Origin: Flavobacteriales bacterium
GTDB lineage: Bacteria; Bacteroidota; Bacteroidia; Flavobacteriales_D; Parvicellaceae
Assembly: GCA_025210295.1 (NCBI GenBank)
Contig: JAOASC010000048.1
Location: forward strand, 248,001 to 312,000
Direction: 5' to 3'
Length of the DNA: 64,000 nucleotides
Part shown: piece by piece, positions 61,895-64,000 of the stretch
Position numbering within the stretch: the first letter of the stretch is position 1
Layout of the letters: each line of letters begins with the position of its first letter
Notes under the pieces: generated by a model
What the model was told of the DNA's origin: nothing
The model's input: only the letters and a program-made list of their open reading frames with translations
Database searches by the model: none
Translations under genes and position numbers: made by a program

Positions 61895-62108
61895 TACTAT
61901 TACATTCTTCAACCATTTTGGTTAATACCTCTACTTGTGATTTTAGTTGTTTGTTTTCTCTTTCTAATTCAATTGATTTTACTTGAATATTGTCTGGTGT
62001 AGCATATACTTGTCTTAATACACCTAAGTAAAATCCTATACTTCCAATAAATCCGATTACTGATAAAATGAAAGTCATTTTGCTGTATGTAAATTTCTTT
62101 TTAGTCAT
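61887..62108 (-). CDS. Small membrane protein with coiled-coil tail
   Basis: 73 residues: one membrane segment (MTFILSVIGFIGSIGFYLGV) followed by a coiled coil (VKSIELERENKQLKSQVEVL). Similar small single-span proteins occur in phage lysis (holin or spanin-like) and conjugation modules. It overlaps both neighbours by 8 bp (ATGACTAA and ATGAGTAA), so it is tightly coupled to the transpeptidase-like and polyvalent genes. Confidence 0.7.
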   Translation of the reverse strand: MTKKKFTYSKMTFILSVIGFIGSIGFYLGVLRQVYATPDNIQVKSIELERENKQLKSQVEVLTKMVEECNSNE

Positions 62109-62775
62109 TGCTTACTAGATAAAATCCTCCCAAAAGAAGACTGATTAATACTGAACTAATTGTAATTTTCTTTAATGTTTTTCTAAACTCCATTCGTTTA
62201 TCTACAAGGGTGTAAGTGAATTTATTTCCATAGAGTTTTCTGTGAACCTCACACAACTTCATAAAGAAATCGAAGTCTTGAGCATTTTTGAATACTTGAC
62301 AACCTGCTGAATGTCTGTCTACCGAATAGGTGCTTCCAGTTTTTCTGGCTCTATGAATGTTAATTCCAAACATTCCTGTTTGCTCTTTACCATTGTTAAA
62401 GTCAAGGATTGCGTCTCTATCGTAATCTCTGATAACAGTTACTTTAGCCAACCTTTGACATAAAGCGTAATATTTATTCCTATGTTTATCAATGCTGTAA
62501 GCATCTAAATACTGTCCTGCTTTTAAAATAGCTGTGCCTTTTGGGTTTAATGGATTTTGCAACCAATAAGTACCAGGATCGGTAGTTATTTTAAAAACTA
62601 AATATGCCCACTTTGCAATTTTAGTTTGCGAAATATTAGTAAATACATGCAATTCATCATCAAAGACATTTGGCTTTTCGGTATTGGCTCTAAAGCCCCA
62701 AATATTTAAGCGATAAGGTTCAGTATAAATAACATGTCCTTTTTCTTGTGCTATTGTTTTTATTCTCTTTATCAT
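62101..62775 (-). CDS. L,D-transpeptidase-like (YkuD-related) protein with C-terminal membrane segment
   Basis: 224 residues. The region FGINIHRARKTG followed by DRHSAGCQVFKNAQDF gives the His and the SxGC Cys layout of L,D-transpeptidase (YkuD) catalytic domains, which act on peptidoglycan. The C-terminus has one membrane segment (ISSVLISLLLGGFYLV), an odd place for an anchor. There is no signal peptide. The family is common in Bacteroidota mobile elements as far as I recall, but assignment is by motif only. It is coupled by overlap to the next two genes. Confidence 0.6.
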   Translation of the reverse strand: MIKRIKTIAQEKGHVIYTEPYRLNIWGFRANTEKPNVFDDELHVFTNISQTKIAKWAYLVFKITTDPGTYWLQNPLNPKGTAILKAGQYLDAYSIDKHRNKYYALCQRLAKVTVIRDYDRDAILDFNNGKEQTGMFGINIHRARKTGSTYSVDRHSAGCQVFKNAQDFDFFMKLCEVHRKLYGNKFTYTLVDKRMEFRKTLKKITISSVLISLLLGGFYLVSND

Positions 62776-62921
62776 GATATGTAGCTTATTGAGGTTGTTT
62801 TTACAAAGAGTCTTTTTCCGTCTAGTGTTTCCACTTCTGTTACTCCATTATTTGCGTCAAGGTATTCTCCTATAATTGTTCCTTTGGGGATCATCATTCC
62901 ACTTCCGTATTCGTCCCATAC
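62772..62921 (-). pseudogene. In-frame continuation of the peptidoglycan-binding protein after a stop codon
   Basis: Directly after the TAA at 62922-62924 the same frame stays open for 49 codons (VWDEYGSGMMIPKGTIIGEY and onward) and ends at a TGA that overlaps the next gene's ATG by 4 bp. The overlap is what a genuine gene end would show. It may be the severed C-terminus of the protein at 62922-63665, or a separate 41-residue gene starting at the ATG at 62897. Confidence 0.55.
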
Positions 62922-63665
62922 TTAGGTATTTTCAATAGCTACCAACTGATCTATTCCTACTCCATAAATACCCGATAATGACCATTTAGAACCGTCATAT
63001 TTTAATCCAATTCGGTAGAATTCTTCATTGACCTGTTTCTTTTGGGCTATAGAACTAAATGTTGAAAGAAGAGCTGTTACCAAAGTCATTCTAACTAAAC
63101 CAACTCTTTTTTTCTTAAAGTGTGTATTGACTGCTGTATAATCACTTACGCTTTTAATTTGCTTCAATCCTTTAATTGCAGAAGCAAGACTTCTTTTAAG
63201 AATAGCATTATAGATTGTTGTTGCGATATTGCTTGCACTTATAGAACTACTAGAACTTGATGTATTACTACTTCCTGAACTAAGTAATAAACTTGTGTAA
63301 GTGTCGCTATCTATTGAAGTTGGAAGTCCTTTTGACAATAAAGCGTTTTGTGTTTCTGAACCAAAACTTCCATCAGCTCCATATTTAGGTAAAATAGACG
63401 TCCCATACTTTTTGATTAAGGCTTCTTGAAGATTTCTAACCAAACTCCCTGAACTTCCTTTTCGCAATGGAAAACTCCTGTTACTTGAAGAACTCGCATT
63501 ATGATTACTTGGTGGTAATGCTGGAAGATTATTTGATGTAATTGCTTGAGTAAAATCTCTATTATTTTGTTCTCTTTTCTTCTTTTTTAAATAATAGACA
63601 TAAGCCCCTGCTCCTAAAGTAACTACTCCCAGTCCTAAAAGGATATATTTTGTTTTCTTTTCCAT
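62922..63665 (-). CDS. Membrane-anchored peptidoglycan-binding-domain protein, interrupted by a stop
   Basis: 247 residues. An N-terminal membrane segment (YILLGLGVVTLGAGAYVYYL) is followed by a Ser/Asn-rich linker and a PG_binding_1-like domain (66-130) with FPLRKGSSGSLVRNLQEAL and YGADGSFGSETQNAL. The C-terminal part is cut at TAA while the frame remains open for 49 more codons (see neighbour). It would bind cell wall from the membrane side. It is 4 bp from the annexin-like gene upstream and part of the same transcription unit. Confidence 0.8.
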   Translation of the reverse strand: MEKKTKYILLGLGVVTLGAGAYVYYLKKKKREQNNRDFTQAITSNNLPALPPSNHNASSSSNRSFPLRKGSSGSLVRNLQEALIKKYGTSILPKYGADGSFGSETQNALLSKGLPTSIDSDTYTSLLLSSGSSNTSSSSSSISASNIATTIYNAILKRSLASAIKGLKQIKSVSDYTAVNTHFKKKRVGLVRMTLVTALLSTFSSIAQKKQVNEEFYRIGLKYDGSKWSLSGIYGVGIDQLVAIENT

Positions 63666-63669
63666 TTTA

Positions 63670-64000
63670 TTACGATTTCTGATTAATAATTGCTCTCCAA
63701 TCCATTGACCAGTCTAGGTCTCCATCAAGATCAGCTTCTAAAGAAGTTCCGTATAAACTTTGGTAAGCATCTTTTGTATCTTCAAACTCTTGTTTAGTTT
63801 GAATCTCATTAAATACTGCCTTTATCGCCTCTTCATCTGTTCCAGGTATAAATCCCATATAATAAATGCTCATAGCATTGTATAATCTTATTGCCCAACC
63901 ATGCGGATCATAAATCCTACCTCCTATAACATCTCTAGCTTTTTCAGGCTTGGATTGAAGAATAGCCAACATTTCATTGTATTCAGTAGTCTTTAATTCG
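63670..64000 (-). CDS. Annexin-repeat-like protein, 5'-truncated by window edge
   Basis: The frame is open to the right edge (110 codons visible; an internal ATG at 63972 is not necessarily the start). The segment PGTDEEAIKAVFNEIQTKQE followed by DAYQSLYGTSLEADLDGDL matches an annexin repeat (GTDE, then Y..YG..L..DL). Bacterial annexin-like domains are known and occur in phage-related proteins. Without the rest of the gene no role can be given; next to peptidoglycan-binding proteins it may be an envelope or virion protein. Confidence 0.6.
   Translation of the reverse strand, partial: ELKTTEYNEMLAILQSKPEKARDVIGGRIYDPHGWAIRLYNAMSIYYMGFIPGTDEEAIKAVFNEIQTKQEFEDTKDAYQSLYGTSLEADLDGDLDWSMDWRAIINQKS

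Larger units (their letters stand above)
52233..64000. mobile_element. Integrated element (serine-recombinase type), right end outside window
   Basis: All genes from here to the right edge run on the minus strand and encode a serine recombinase next to a tRNA array, a patatin cargo gene, a RecA-like ATPase, a polyvalent RadC-methyltransferase-helicase and cell-wall-directed membrane proteins. The combination is that of a prophage or conjugative element. No capsid, terminase, portal or relaxase gene is visible, so its type cannot be decided. The left boundary is set at the tRNA terminator; the attachment core cannot be located without the other end. Confidence 0.75.

Noticed and set aside
1..64000. 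CRISPR arrays, insertion sequences, rRNA genes and known riboswitch motifs
   Set aside because: No regularly spaced repeats, transposase genes other than the serine recombinase, rRNA-like stretches or recognisable riboswitch cores were seen by reading; a covariance-model search was not possible.

Overview
The window is AT-rich bacterial DNA from a member of Bacteroidota, most likely a marine member of Flavobacteriales. The evidence is a PorZ-like type IX secretion protein with two probable T9SS cargo proteins, SusC/TonB-type receptors with N-terminal carboxypeptidase-regulatory domains, DUF1573, DUF4369/TlpA and DUF5916 proteins, LytTR signalling, few Shine-Dalgarno sequences, and many promoters matching the Bacteroidota -7 element TAnnTTTG. 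No rRNA, insertion sequence or CRISPR array was seen.

Layout. 1-2546: surface polysaccharide genes on the minus strand (GT4, methyltransferase, GT2). 2620-14.8 kb: housekeeping and envelope genes: an S4-domain protein, an NtrC-type regulator without a DNA-binding domain, two divergent DUF1573 envelope proteins, a TlpA lipoprotein, gpmI with a transglutaminase, and an ABC exporter whose permease is fused to an extracytoplasmic thioredoxin, facing a histidine kinase. 14.9-23.5 kb: T9SS cargo (SGNH esterase, M14 carboxypeptidase), porZ and a TonB-dependent receptor. 23.7-28.2 kb: small membrane proteins and a U32-family/ferredoxin operon. 28.3-36.1 kb: a Crp/Fnr regulator, an eight-gene minus-strand set (single-heme lipoprotein, its partner lipoprotein, YceI, OB-fold, DUF5777 barrel and others) and a divergent Rieske oxygenase followed by a fused cytochrome-lipoprotein. 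Two perfect TTGAC-N4-GTCAA operators lie exactly 36.5 bp from three -7 elements, which suggests one regulon. 36.2-40.3 kb: trhO, a methyltransferase, a patatin and mnmE (tRNA wobble-uridine modification). 40.4-42.6 kb: a Fic protein and a secreted MORN-repeat protein that share a C-terminal winged-helix domain, with a 13-bp tandem repeat over the Fic start. 42.7-50.9 kb: a DUF5916 outer-membrane protein, a TPR histidine kinase with LytTR regulator, and another TonB-type receptor.

50.9-52.2 kb is an RNA-rich junction: two look-alike promoter/short-peptide/terminator cassettes, then tRNA-Cys, a decayed tRNA-His, tRNA-Arg, tRNA-Pro and tRNA-Gln. From about 52.2 kb to the right edge lies an integrated element on the minus strand: a large serine recombinase whose frame runs antisense into the tRNAs, a patatin-like cargo gene, a RecA-like ATPase, a roughly 1,718-residue polyvalent protein (RadC/JAB, DNA methyltransferase and Strawberry-notch/DarB-like helicase), and membrane-anchored cell-wall-directed proteins, one interrupted by a stop codon, with an annexin-like protein at the edge.

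The strongest candidates for an undescribed system are the Crp/Fnr-controlled Rieske/cytochrome-lipoprotein module (28.3-36.1 kb), the Fic/MORN pair (40.4-42.6 kb), the ABC-thioredoxin fusion (10.7-13.9 kb) and the cargo of the integrated element. All functions are read from motifs by eye; no database search was run.
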